Assembly (NCBI GenBank): GCA_026125895.1
Contig: JAHCKG010000003.1
Location: forward strand, 62,001 to 126,000
Length of the DNA: 64,000 nt
From: Pseudolabrys sp.
GTDB taxonomy: Bacteria > Pseudomonadota > Alphaproteobacteria > Rhizobiales > Xanthobacteraceae
Direction of reading: 5' to 3'
Part shown: positions 31,541-40,397 of the stretch, in pieces
Position numbering within the stretch: position 1 is the stretch's first letter
How the letters are laid out: the number at the start of each line of letters is the position of its first letter
Position numbers and translations under genes: made by a program
Notes under the pieces: model-generated
Told to the model about the DNA's origin: nothing
Databases searched by the model: none
What the model saw: the letters and a program-made list of their open reading frames with translations, nothing else

Positions 31541-33283
31541 TCATGCAATTTCCCTATCCTTCGCATGTGATGGCGCTGCGTGATCGTTAAGGAACAGGTC
31601 CGCGATGCGATCAGGATCGGCGAGCAGTTCGGGCCCCGCGTGCGCAATCAGGCGTCCGCCCTTGAGTACGATGCAGCGGCTGGCGATGGACGACGCAAAG
31701 GGGATGTTCTGTTCCGCTATGATCAGCGCGATGCCATCCTGTGTCAGTTTCTCGAAGGCATTGCGCAGAATGCCGTACACCGACGGGGCAAGGCCTTGCG
31801 ATGGCTCGTCGAGTAGCAGCACTGCCGGCCGCCGCGCCGCTGCCATGGCGATTGCGAGCATCTGCTGTTCGCCGCCGCTTAGCATGCGTGCCTGTGTCGT
31901 CGAGCGCTCGGCAAGTATCGGGAACAGGTCGACCATGTGACGATATGCGGCGTCCTGTGCGTCAGAAGGCAGGAGGCGCAGACCCGATCGCAGGTTTTCC
32001 TCGACCGAAAGCGTGGGGAAAAGATTGCCGCGGATTTCGGGAACGAACGCGACGCCGTTATGGGCGCGGCGATCGGCACTGGCACGGCGTACGTCCTTGC
32101 CGTCAACGACAAGGTGGCCGGAACTGGATACTACGCCGGCGATCGCCCCGAGCAGGCTGCTCTTACCGGCGCCGTTGGGACCAAGGAGCAGAAGTCTTTC
32201 ACTGCGGCCGAGCGAGAAGGTGATGTCGTGACAGACCGCGATCGGTCCGTACCGGGCCCGCAGATTGGCGCAATCGAGCGCGGCGTCCGTGACCGGGGTC
32301 GCGGACGAAGCGGCGATGGCAACGGCCGGCGCTGAGGCATTCGCCTGCTTGGGTTTGCGCTCCATATAGCGGACGGCATCGGCGACGGCGCCGATGAGGC
32401 CGCGCGGCATGGCGACCAGTACGACGATTAGCAAGCCGCCGTAGAACATTCCGATCAGCTCCTGGCCGGGCAGCATGCCGAGCAGAATCGTGAGAACCGC
32501 AGCGCCGAGGATCGGTCCGAGGACGAACTGCGCACCGCCGATCACTGCCATCAGCAGGGCCGAAAGCGACTGGGAGGTGCCAAGCGAGTCGGGGCTGAGA
32601 TAGGCAGCGTGATGGGCAAAGAGCCAGCCCGACAGTCCGGCCAGGGCAGCGGCGAGTGCGAAGGCAACGGTCCGCATGCGCGGGACGTCGACGCCATCGG
32701 CGGCGGCGCGCAGGCTGTCATAGCGCAGCGTCGCCATGGCGCGGCCCCAGGCCGAGTCGATAAGATTCGCGTAGAGGAACGCAACAACGCAGACGATGCC
32801 CCAGCTCACAAGATGAAAAGTCAGCGGGGTCGACAAGCCCGGCAGGAACGGAATGCCGGAGAGGCCGATGTAATTGCCAGTGAACTCGCCGCCATGACGG
32901 ATCGCGAGGTCGACGAGCTGGCCGAAGAAGAGGGTGGCGATCGCCAATGCCAGCGGGCTCAGGCGATTAACGGCACGCGCGACTGGATAGGCGATGAGTG
33001 CCGGCAACGCGAGCGAGAGGATCAGGCTGACATAAGGCGAAATGCCATGCCGGATCGTGAGGATTGCAGTGGCATAGGCGCCGATCGACGCGAACGAGGC
33101 CTGTGCCACGCTAAGAATCCCGGCCAGGCCGTAGCTCAAACCAGCCGATAGCGCCAGCAACGCATAGATCGCGATGATGACCGAAGTATCAAGCCAGAGG
33201 TAATTGTCCTTGATGAGGAGCGTAGCCGGAAGGACGACAGCGACAATCGCCAGAACCGGAATTTGTCGGTAAAGAAGCTTCAT
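31541..33283 (-). CDS. Fused Liv-type permease and ATPase (LivM-LivF)
   Basis: A 580-residue protein from ATG 33283, which overlaps the upstream stop as ATGA. Residues 1 to about 320 are a LivM-type permease with many hydrophobic helices (IYALLALSAGLSYGLAGILS, ASFASIGAYATAIL). After a linker rich in alanine, residues about 340-580 are an ABC ATPase: Walker A GPNGAGKSS, signature LSGGEQQM, Walker B VLLLDEPSQGL, and the AEQN switch. Usually these are separate genes, so this is a natural fusion. The longer upstream frame is an artefact of the LivH gene. The second ATPase is encoded separately at 37086-37853. Confidence 0.9.
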   Translation of the reverse strand: MKLLYRQIPVLAIVAVVLPATLLIKDNYLWLDTSVIIAIYALLALSAGLSYGLAGILSVAQASFASIGAYATAILTIRHGISPYVSLILSLALPALIAYPVARAVNRLSPLALAIATLFFGQLVDLAIRHGGEFTGNYIGLSGIPFLPGLSTPLTFHLVSWGIVCVVAFLYANLIDSAWGRAMATLRYDSLRAAADGVDVPRMRTVAFALAAALAGLSGWLFAHHAAYLSPDSLGTSQSLSALLMAVIGGAQFVLGPILGAAVLTILLGMLPGQELIGMFYGGLLIVVLVAMPRGLIGAVADAVRYMERKPKQANASAPAVAIAASSATPVTDAALDCANLRARYGPIAVCHDITFSLGRSERLLLLGPNGAGKSSLLGAIAGVVSSSGHLVVDGKDVRRASADRRAHNGVAFVPEIRGNLFPTLSVEENLRSGLRLLPSDAQDAAYRHMVDLFPILAERSTTQARMLSGGEQQMLAIAMAAARRPAVLLLDEPSQGLAPSVYGILRNAFEKLTQDGIALIIAEQNIPFASSIASRCIVLKGGRLIAHAGPELLADPDRIADLFLNDHAAPSHAKDREIA

Positions 33284-34134
33284 GCCCGGCCCCCACGAAC
33301 CTGTTCCAGGCTGGTGCGGCCGAAGCAGAGGACCAGGAGCACCACGACCAAGGGTGCTGCGTGGGCGACAAATCCGGTTGTGTAACCATTGCTCAGAGCT
33401 TCGACGACACCGATGGTGAGGCCGCCGAGGAAGCCGCGAAACGGGCTGTGCAGGCCGAACAGGATGGCTGCGCCAAAGCCCGCGAGAGTGAGGTGAAGGC
33501 CAGCAGCGAAATCGATACCCGTCGAATGCAGGATGAGAAGACCCGCAACACCGGCCAGGAAGCCGGCAATGAGATAGGCGGACCACTGCATCATCGGCAC
33601 CGGGATGCCGGCAAGTAACGCGCCGCGGTGATTGGCAGCGCTGGCGCGCATGTCTCGGCCCCAGGAGGTCCGATAAAGCAGGACGTAGAGACCAACCAGC
33701 ATCGCCACCGCGACGGCCGAGTTAATCGGGGCCTGCGGGCTGAAGCGAATGCCGGCGAAGGATAGAAAATCACTGAAGAGCTGCCGCAGGAACGGGTTCT
33801 TGCCGTAGAGCGTCAGCACCAGCGATTCCAAGAACATTGCGAAGCCGAAGCTGGCGAGCACCGCGGCGAGCGGGTCCTGGTTGGGCCGGCGATCGAGCAG
33901 CATGAAGATGCCCCCGACCACGGAGGCCGCCAGACAGGCCGAAAGCAGGGCGACAACGATTCCGAATGGGCCGGGGATGTTGGCCGCGACGGCGGCCGCC
34001 AGAACAGCATAAGAGCCGACGGCGAGGTCGACCTTGTCTGTCGAGACGAAAAGGATGCTGATCGGAATAGCCAGCAAACCGTAGGTCACGCCCAGAAACA
34101 GGCCGGCTATGAGAAGTTCGGTAAACTCGAGCAC
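33280..34134 (-). CDS. Liv-type ABC transporter permease (LivH-like)
   Basis: A 284-residue membrane protein. The GTG start at 34134 (VLEFTELLIAGLFLGVTYGL) was chosen for its ribosome site AGAGGA and its direct entry into the first helix; the longer frame adds charged residues unlike the family. Family features include DLAVGSYAVLAAAVA, GAILFGL-like and GGLTIGVVEALSNGYTTGF. It should form the translocation channel with the downstream LivM domain, to which it is coupled by ATGA. It is the first gene of the leftward transport set and stands divergently to the MocR regulator. Confidence 0.88.
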   Translation of the reverse strand: MLEFTELLIAGLFLGVTYGLLAIPISILFVSTDKVDLAVGSYAVLAAAVAANIPGPFGIVVALLSACLAASVVGGIFMLLDRRPNQDPLAAVLASFGFAMFLESLVLTLYGKNPFLRQLFSDFLSFAGIRFSPQAPINSAVAVAMLVGLYVLLYRTSWGRDMRASAANHRGALLAGIPVPMMQWSAYLIAGFLAGVAGLLILHSTGIDFAAGLHLTLAGFGAAILFGLHSPFRGFLGGLTIGVVEALSNGYTTGFVAHAAPLVVVLLVLCFGRTSLEQVRGGRA

Positions 34135-34357
34135 GCGCCGTCCTCTGCCTAACTGCCGGACGGTTCTCGTCGCGGCGCTCTGGCCGCGTCGTGTCACGCC
34201 CGAACCACGTTTCTTCCCATGCCGTGGGCCGATATCTGCGGCGCCTTGCTGGCTCCGTTGGCCGGTTTTTCGGCTGTGTCCCACGGCGGCCCATAAACGG
34301 GGGCCTTGATCATTAGTTCATATTGTTATGGGAATTGCAATATGGCAATGATGACTT

Positions 34358-34389
34358 TGCTCATTGCATATTGCTACATGCAATGAGCA
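34358..34389. promoter_or_regulatory. 12 bp inverted repeat, candidate MocR operator
   Basis: TGCTCATTGCAT (34358-34369) and ATGCAATGAGCA (34378-34389) are perfect inverted copies with an 8-base spacer. They lie in the divergent region between the permease gene and the MocR gene. A related motif TTGCAATATGGCAATG lies just upstream (34335-34350). Binding by the adjacent MocR protein is inferred. Confidence 0.6.
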
Positions 34390-34505
34390 TGATGACGTCC
34401 TGCGAAATATTGGATGGGGAAAAAGTCGCCACCAGGCGCTCGCAGTCGATGGTATCCCAGCGCATTGCGATACAAGTATGTCGTGTTCCGGCCGGGGTGG
34501 AGATG

Positions 34506-34527
34506 GCCGGACACTCGGGTGTCCGGC
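34506..34527. promoter_or_regulatory. Hairpin in the MocR leader
   Basis: GCCGGACAC (34506-34514) and GTGTCCGGC (34519-34527) form a perfect 9 bp stem with a TCGG loop. It ends 19 bp before the ATG at 34547. It may affect translation initiation or be a second operator. Confidence 0.5.
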
Positions 34528-34546
34528 TCCACGCGCTTTGTCGGCC

Positions 34547-35923
34547 ATGAAATCGAAACCAAGGGCCAATACCTGGCTCCCCGCGCTGCCGAATAACGGC
34601 GAGCCGATTTATAGCCAGCTCCTCTCGGCGCTCGAAGCCGACGTCGCGGCGGGCCGTCTGCCGGCCGGATTCCGCATGCCACCGCAGCGCGAACTGGCGC
34701 GCACGCTTGGCATCAGCGCCGGCACCGTTACCAAGGCTTACGCCGAGGCCGAGCGGCTCGGCCTCGTCCAGGGGCAGGTCGGTCGTGGCACCTTCGTCAG
34801 CGGCCGCGAACAATCGAACGGCCGGGCGCGGCGGGTTGTCGATCTGAGCCTGAACATTCCGGGGCCGAGAATGCCGGCAGCGCTGCTGTCGGCTGCCTTC
34901 TCCAAAATCGGGCGGCGTAACGATCTGCTGAACTACGCAGGCTACATCGCGCATCCGGGTATCGAGGAGCACCGGCAGGTTTTTGCGGCGATGCTGCGGG
35001 ATATAGGCTACGAGCCGTCGGCCGAGAATATGCTGATCACAAACGGTGCTCAGCATTCGATGAATGTCGCGCTCGGCGCCATCTGCAAGCCAGGTGACAC
35101 GGTGCTCACGGAGGCCGCCACATTCCATGGCATGAAGGCCCTGGCCGAGTTCAGCCACTACAAGATCGCGGGCGTTGCGATGGATGCCGACGGGATCCTC
35201 CCCGAGGCGCTCGATCAGACCGTGGTCCGCACCAGGGCTAAGGTGCTGTTCACGATACCGACGCTGCAAAACCCGACCGCCCGCATCATGAGCAATGAGC
35301 GCCGGCGCGAGATCGTCAAGATTGCGCGCAAACGCGACATCCTTCTGGTCGAGGACGACGTTTACGGTCTGATCGCGCATGGCGTCGAGCCGCTGGCACA
35401 GATGGCTCCCGAGCGGACCTTCTATGTCAACAGCTTCTCGAAATGCGTATTGCCGGGCTTGCGCGTCGGCTTGCTTGTGGCGCCACCGCCCTATCTGCAG
35501 CAGGTCTATCGCGCAATGCGTGCGACCGCATGGATGGGTTCGCCTATCGCATCGATGATCATCGCGGACTGGATTCGCGACGGCACCGTGCGCAAGATCG
35601 TGCGGGGCATGCATGAGGAAGCTGACCGTCGCACGAGACTCGCCAAGTCGATCCTGGGCGATGCAATGCCGGCGCGGCAGCCGCCCAGCTTCCACATCTG
35701 GCTGGAAATGCCGGCGGATGAAGTGAGTCGCCTAGCGAACTATTCGCGCCGCCACGGCGTGCTTACGACTCCGCTGTCCGCGCCGGTCGTCGATCAGACG
35801 CTCATCTGCGGCATGCGCGTATCGATCGGCGCCCCGGAGCGTATTGAAGATCTGGAGTCCGCGCTCAGGGTGCTGGCCGCCGGTCTGAGCGACGATACGG
35901 AACATCACACGTCCTACATCTGA
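34547..35923 (+). CDS. MocR-type regulator (GntR HTH fused to PLP aminotransferase fold)
   Basis: A 458-residue protein from ATG 34547. Residues 20-90 are a GntR winged helix (PIYSQLLSALEADVAAGRLP, GFRMPPQRELARTLGISAGTV, GLVQGQVGRGTFVSG). Residues 110-450 are a fold-type I aminotransferase domain with NGAQHSMNVALGA, TIPTLQNPTARIMS, LLVEDDVYGLI and FSKCVLPGLRVG, where the lysine would bind PLP. MocR proteins sense a ligand through PLP and control nearby genes. The central position between divergent transport and catabolic genes makes it the likely regulator of the island. Longer in-frame starts exist but would cover the palindromes upstream. Confidence 0.88.
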   Translation: MKSKPRANTWLPALPNNGEPIYSQLLSALEADVAAGRLPAGFRMPPQRELARTLGISAGTVTKAYAEAERLGLVQGQVGRGTFVSGREQSNGRARRVVDLSLNIPGPRMPAALLSAAFSKIGRRNDLLNYAGYIAHPGIEEHRQVFAAMLRDIGYEPSAENMLITNGAQHSMNVALGAICKPGDTVLTEAATFHGMKALAEFSHYKIAGVAMDADGILPEALDQTVVRTRAKVLFTIPTLQNPTARIMSNERRREIVKIARKRDILLVEDDVYGLIAHGVEPLAQMAPERTFYVNSFSKCVLPGLRVGLLVAPPPYLQQVYRAMRATAWMGSPIASMIIADWIRDGTVRKIVRGMHEEADRRTRLAKSILGDAMPARQPPSFHIWLEMPADEVSRLANYSRRHGVLTTPLSAPVVDQTLICGMRVSIGAPERIEDLESALRVLAAGLSDDTEHHTSYI

Positions 35924-35938
35924 CAGCTGCAAATAAAA

Positions 35939-35969
35939 AGGCGGCGGAAGCCTTCGCTTCGCGCCGCCT
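35939..35969. terminator. Bidirectional terminator
   Basis: AGGCGGCG (35939-35946) pairs with CGCCGCCT (35962-35969). Poly-A lies on the left (AAATAAAAAG) and GTTTGC on the right. It sits between the convergent MocR and alcohol dehydrogenase genes and should serve both. Confidence 0.7.
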
Positions 35970-35989
35970 GTTTGCATGGCTCGGCAGTG

Positions 35990-37042
35990 TTAAGGCACCA
36001 GCACGGCGCGGCCGACTTGCTTGCCTTTCTTCAGGTCGATGAGAGCATCATTGACCTCGCTCAACGGACGCTTGGTGATCGGAATGGACGGGATCTTGCC
36101 GCTCTTGGCGAGGTCGATCAGTTCGATCAATTCCGGACGGCTGCCGACGAACGATCCGAACACGGACAATGCTCGCAGCGGAATGGCGGGCAGCGACAGC
36201 ATCATTTCGCCGCCATAGAGACCGACCACCACGTAGTAGCCACCCTTGCTCAGCGTGCCGAGGGCGAGTGTCCAGGAGGCCGGGGCGCCGACGAAGTCGA
36301 CGACCGCCCACAGCGGACCGCCGATTGCTTTGGAAATCTGCGATGCCGCGTCGGGACTCGCGGGATCGACCGTCGCGAGCGCACCGGCTTTCATCGCGGC
36401 CTCGCGTTTTGCCGAATCGAGATCGGCAACGACGGCCCCCTTGGCGCCCATCGCCTTGAGCAATGAAAGGCACATCAAGCCAAGACCGCCGGCGCCGATA
36501 ATGAGGATCGGTTCGGCGAGTCGCTCTTTGCCGATCTTTTTCAGCGCGGAGAAGGCAGTCAGTCCGGAGCAGGCATAGGGCGCAGCCTGTTCGGCGGTCA
36601 TGGAGCCGATGTCGATGAGGTAACGTGGATGGGGCACGACGATGTGGTCGGCATAGCCGCCATGACTGAAAACGCCGAGATAGCGCGGGTTGGGGCAAAG
36701 CTGCTCCGTATCGGCCCGACATACGGCGCATTTGCCGCAGCCTATCCATGGATAGATCAGACGGACATCGCCGGCCTTGACCTCCTTGCATTCCGGGCCG
36801 AACGATACGACTTCGCCGACCGTCTCGTGGCCCATTGTATGGGGAAGCGTCTGGCCGCGGTCGGCCATCTTCAGCATCTTGCCGCCGCCCATGTCGTAGC
36901 CGCCATCCCAGATATGCAGGTCGGTGTGGCAGACGCCTGCGGCGCGCACCTTGAGGAGAACCTCGGTACCGGTCGGCTTCGGTGTATTGGTGTCGAACTC
37001 TCTCAGGGGTCCGCCATACGTCTCGATGCGAAAGCTCTTCAT
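35990..37042 (-). CDS. Zinc-dependent alcohol dehydrogenase
   Basis: A 350-residue MDR-family enzyme. The catalytic zinc ligands lie in AAGVCHTDLHIWDGGYD (the cysteine) and MGHETVGEV (histidine and glutamate). The structural zinc site has four cysteines in CGKCAVCRADTEQLC. The Rossmann motif is ILIIGAGGLGLM, with an acidic end (VVADLDSAKRE) that favours NAD. It would oxidise an alcohol, or reduce an aldehyde or ketone, in the catabolic route. It lies 43 bp downstream of the LivG-like ATPase on the same strand. Confidence 0.9.
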   Translation of the reverse strand: MKSFRIETYGGPLREFDTNTPKPTGTEVLLKVRAAGVCHTDLHIWDGGYDMGGGKMLKMADRGQTLPHTMGHETVGEVVSFGPECKEVKAGDVRLIYPWIGCGKCAVCRADTEQLCPNPRYLGVFSHGGYADHIVVPHPRYLIDIGSMTAEQAAPYACSGLTAFSALKKIGKERLAEPILIIGAGGLGLMCLSLLKAMGAKGAVVADLDSAKREAAMKAGALATVDPASPDAASQISKAIGGPLWAVVDFVGAPASWTLALGTLSKGGYYVVVGLYGGEMMLSLPAIPLRALSVFGSFVGSRPELIELIDLAKSGKIPSIPITKRPLSEVNDALIDLKKGKQVGRAVLVP

Positions 37043-37085
37043 ATCCGTCCTCTTGGTTCATTGACCGGCGGAGCCGGCCGTTAGA

Positions 37086-37853
37086 TCAGGCGGCGTTGGC
37101 TTCGCCACCCAGATAGACGTTGATCACGTCGGGATGCTGAGCGATCTCAGACGACGTGCCGCGTGCAAGCAGTTGGCCGCGATTGAGAACTGTGACGTTG
37201 TCGGCCAGATTCTTCACCAGCTCGAAATTGTGTTCGACCAGCAGCACGCCGATATTCTCGGCAGCCATATCGCGAATGGTTTTCGAGAGAATCTTTTGTT
37301 CCGCAGCTGACAGGCCGGCCGCAGGTTCGTCGAGCAGGAGATAGCCAGGCTGTGAGGCGATCGCGCGGGCAACCTCGACCAACCGCACCTGGCCCATTGG
37401 CAATTCGCCGAGCAGCGTGTCGGAGAGGTCGGTAAGACCCATGCTTTCGACAATGCGTTCGTATGCGGCTTCCGCGCGCGCTTCGTCGCGCTGGGTCGTT
37501 GGAGCGCGGAGCATCGAGGGGAGGAGTCTGGCATTCATGGTCGAATAGAAGCCGCACGTGATTGCGGTACGCACCGTAATCTGCGGGTCGAAGCGGGGAG
37601 TCTGGAAGGTGCGGGCGAGTCCCGCACGCACGCGCGCCGTGGTGCCGGCGGTGGAAATATCGGTGCCGTCGATCTTGACGGTGCCCTGCTGAGTGGGAAC
37701 GAGCCCGGTAATGGCGTTGAACAGGGTGCTCTTGCCCGATCCGTTGGGGCCGATCACCGAAATGATCTGACCGCGCTCGACAGTGAGAGCGATGTTGTCG
37801 ACGGCGGTGACACCGCCAAACCGCACGACGATCCCTTCGGTCTGCAGGCTCAT
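37086..37853 (-). CDS. Liv-type ABC transporter ATPase (LivG-like)
   Basis: A 255-residue protein with Walker A GPNGSGKSTL near residue 33, a signature region ELPMGQVRLVEVARAIA (LPMGQ in place of the usual LSxGQ), Walker B YLLLDEPAAGL, and a C-terminal HNFELVKNLADNVTVLN, as in LivG proteins. It probably pairs with the ATPase half of the LivM-LivF fusion encoded 3.8 kb away on the same strand, because that set otherwise has only one ATPase. The altered signature is unusual but at a position that tolerates change. Confidence 0.88.
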   Translation of the reverse strand: MSLQTEGIVVRFGGVTAVDNIALTVERGQIISVIGPNGSGKSTLFNAITGLVPTQQGTVKIDGTDISTAGTTARVRAGLARTFQTPRFDPQITVRTAITCGFYSTMNARLLPSMLRAPTTQRDEARAEAAYERIVESMGLTDLSDTLLGELPMGQVRLVEVARAIASQPGYLLLDEPAAGLSAAEQKILSKTIRDMAAENIGVLLVEHNFELVKNLADNVTVLNRGQLLARGTSSEIAQHPDVINVYLGGEANAA

Positions 37854-37889
37854 CGAAGGCCTCCCTGTGCCTCGTTATTCTTTGTAGCG

Positions 37890-37920
37890 CATGTGGCGCC
37901 GGATGAACCGGCGCCACATG
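37890..37920. terminator. Strong hairpin between GH88/105-like and LivG-like genes
   Basis: A perfect 13 bp inverted repeat, CATGTGGCGCCGG at 37890-37902 against 37908-37920, with a 5-base loop. It lies just downstream of the leftward GH88/105-like gene. There is no clear T run, so it could be a terminator with weak tail or an mRNA-processing/stability hairpin. Confidence 0.55.
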
Positions 37921-37932
37921 TATTGCCGCATA

Positions 37933-38967
37933 TCAGAGACCGAGACGCGACTTCATGGCGGCGGCGGTCAGCAGGAAGAAGCCTTGGCCGAACATGGTCC
38001 AGCCGAACTGCACGCCCGGGCCGCCCGGCGGCACGGCAACGCCCATGACGGCGCCGTCTTCACCGACGACTCCGGCGACGCCGAGGAATGCGCGCTTGGC
38101 GGACTCTTCGAAGTCCTTGCCGACGATGCCGAGGTCGACGGCGCGGATGGCAGCATAGGCGTACATCAATGTAGCCGAGGCTTCGAGCTTCGAGTTCGGG
38201 TCGTCGAGGATGTGGCGCATGTAACCGGAGGCATCCTGGAGGTCACGCATCGCCTTTAGCGTGCGCGCGACCTGCTCTTTAGTGGCTTTGGCAGAGGCAT
38301 GGTCCGGAGCGAGATCGACGAGATCGACGCCGCCGGCAACCAGCCAGCCGTTGCCTCTCGCCCACAGCATCGATTGCGGGAAGTGGTTCGGTTTTTCGCA
38401 CCAGCAGTGACGGCCGAGATTGGAATCGGCATCGACGCAGTGCTTGGCGTGCACGAGAAACTGAACATAGGCCTCGTCAATGTACTTCTTGTCGCCCGAG
38501 ACGATGCCGAATTTGGCGAGGAACGGGCAGATCATGTAGATATAGTCGATCCACAGTTCCGGACCTTCCTGACGCCCCCAGACACCGCCGCCGCTGGTTC
38601 GAGGTGCCTTCATCAGCGCCTCGACCTGGCGCTTGGCGCCTTCGAGTAGGATCTTGTCCTTCTTGCGCTCATACATGAGCAGCATCGGGAAGCCGAGGCT
38701 CGACGACAGGCTCGCCGTCGGCGTCAGCACCTTGGAGTGACCGTGCGGATATTCCTCGCGGTCGCTGTAGTTCAGGTTGCCTTCGCTCGTCTGCGTTGCG
38801 ACGGCGCGCTCCAGCCAACGCTTGGTGACGGCGTGCGCTTTCTCATTGTCCCAGGCCAGCATGCCGGACATTGCGGAAGCTTTTTCCCAGGTGGTGCGCT
38901 CCACCTGGCGGGTCATTGTGTAGTTGATCACGCGATCGATTACGTCGCGCAGTTCTTTGGCTTGCAT
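37933..38967 (-). CDS. GH88/GH105-like (alpha/alpha)6-barrel protein
   Basis: A 344-residue cytosolic protein. The start at 38967 has AGGA 8 bases upstream; an ATG at 38982 is possible. The segment QSMLWARGNGWLVAGGVDLVDL matches the WARGNGW signature of unsaturated uronyl hydrolases (GH88/GH105), which hydrate the 4,5-unsaturated sugar left by polysaccharide lyases. WIDYIYMICPFLAKFG and GVWGRQEGPELW also fit the barrel. No signal peptide is seen. The neighbours process CoA thioesters rather than sugars, so the substrate may be atypical. The fold call is firmer than the reaction. Confidence 0.7.
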   Translation of the reverse strand: MQAKELRDVIDRVINYTMTRQVERTTWEKASAMSGMLAWDNEKAHAVTKRWLERAVATQTSEGNLNYSDREEYPHGHSKVLTPTASLSSSLGFPMLLMYERKKDKILLEGAKRQVEALMKAPRTSGGGVWGRQEGPELWIDYIYMICPFLAKFGIVSGDKKYIDEAYVQFLVHAKHCVDADSNLGRHCWCEKPNHFPQSMLWARGNGWLVAGGVDLVDLAPDHASAKATKEQVARTLKAMRDLQDASGYMRHILDDPNSKLEASATLMYAYAAIRAVDLGIVGKDFEESAKRAFLGVAGVVGEDGAVMGVAVPPGGPGVQFGWTMFGQGFFLLTAAAMKSRLGL

Positions 38968-39161
38968 CGGTTTCCTCACCATTTTTTCGACGCTACTCGT
39001 CACGACATGAATTGTGTCGTGCTTGCTCCTTGGGCCGCAGCAGCGGCCGGCAGTCTCCAAAAACTGACATGGAAATTGATACAGTGCAATCTATTTTATG
39101 GCATATAGCAATTGACGATATGTTTTGAGATGCTACGATTGCTCGTCCCATTTGCAGGCTG

Positions 39162-40397
39162 GTGCCGGTGTCCACGAGTGCGCAACGTCAAAATATGAAG
39201 AGCGGCCCCCTCGTGGGTGTGCGCGTCATTGACCTTTCGCGCCTTGCGCCTGGGCCCTATGCGACGATGCTGCTGGCGGACCTCGGCGCCGAGGTCATCG
39301 TGGTGGGCGGCGGACGGGCCGGTGTGCCCATCCCGGAACTGTCGCGCGGCAAGTCTTTCATCTCGCTCGATCCGCGCACCGATGACGGGCGTGCCGCGCT
39401 TCATGCCCTAGTCCGGACGGCGGATGTGCTGGTGGAGGGCTTTCGCCCCGGCGTCGCCTCGCGGATCGGCGCCGGCTACGACGAGCTGAGCGCGCTAAAT
39501 CCACGCCTCATCTATTGCTCGCTTACCGGATACGGGCAGTCCGGCCCGCGCAGCCAAGAGGCCGGTCACGACATCAATTACGTCGGGCTGAGCGGCCTGT
39601 TGGGCGCTGTCGGACCGGCGGATCGTCCGCCTCTGCCTCCGCTCAATCTCGTTGCTGACTTTGCCGGTGGCAGTATGGTTGCCGCATTCGGGATCGTATC
39701 GGCGCTGTATGAGCGCGAAAAATCGGGACGCGGGCAGTTCATCGACGCAGCCATGGTTGATGGCTGCCTCTCGATGATGGCCATGCATTTTCCATTGTGG
39801 AAAACTGGCGTCATGCCGGCCCGCGGCGAAGGGCTGTTCGCCGCGCCGTATTACCGGACCTATGAGTGCAGCGACGGCAAATTCGTCGCCGTCGGCGCGC
39901 TGGAGCGCGGCTTCTTCGTCGCGCTGTGGTCGAAGCTCGGCCTCGGCGAGCCGCCCGATCATTTCGACATGAATGAATGGCCGGGTATCGAGCACAAGCT
40001 CGGCGCCGCCTTCCGCGCGAAAACGCGCAACGACTGGGCCGCCCTTTTCATCGGCAGCGATGCTTGCGTCACCGCGGTTCTGACGCCCGACGAGGTGATG
40101 AGCGACGCGCAGTTTGGCGCGCGCCATGCCGACGCGGGCGCGCCGGTGCCGGTGGTGCCGCAATTCGCCCGCACGCCGGGGCAGGCCGGCATGACCGACC
40201 TCACCGATACGACCCGGAATACCCTCGGTCGTGCGGGGGTGGATGCAGACCTGATCGCGCGCGTGACCGCCGCGCAGGAAAAGGCGCCGCGCACCGGTCT
40301 CGACTGGCCGCCGGAATTCAAGAATTCAAAAAACAAAAGCGAGTTGGGAGAACGTCATGAAGGCAATGGACCGGGACACATACGAACAGTTCCGTGA
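39162..40397 (+). CDS. Family III CoA-transferase (CaiB/BaiF type), copy 1
   Basis: A 411-residue protein with a GTG start at 39162; an ATG at 39195 (MKSGPLVGVRVIDLSRLAPG) is an equally good start. GVRVIDLSRLAPGPYATMLLADLGAEVI is the family N-terminus. VADFAGGSMVAAFGIVSALY contains the region of the catalytic aspartate, and GRGQFIDAAMVDG is conserved. These enzymes move CoA between acyl groups or act as racemases (AMACR-like); the short length favours the latter group. The last 41 bases overlap the next gene, so the tail after about residue 393 may be readthrough. It opens the rightward catabolic set. Confidence 0.85.
   Translation: MPVSTSAQRQNMKSGPLVGVRVIDLSRLAPGPYATMLLADLGAEVIVVGGGRAGVPIPELSRGKSFISLDPRTDDGRAALHALVRTADVLVEGFRPGVASRIGAGYDELSALNPRLIYCSLTGYGQSGPRSQEAGHDINYVGLSGLLGAVGPADRPPLPPLNLVADFAGGSMVAAFGIVSALYEREKSGRGQFIDAAMVDGCLSMMAMHFPLWKTGVMPARGEGLFAAPYYRTYECSDGKFVAVGALERGFFVALWSKLGLGEPPDHFDMNEWPGIEHKLGAAFRAKTRNDWAALFIGSDACVTAVLTPDEVMSDAQFGARHADAGAPVPVVPQFARTPGQAGMTDLTDTTRNTLGRAGVDADLIARVTAAQEKAPRTGLDWPPEFKNSKNKSELGERHEGNGPGHIRTVP

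Noticed and set aside
34361-35695. 444-codon minus-strand frame
   Set aside because: It is antisense to the MocR gene, which has clear domain motifs.
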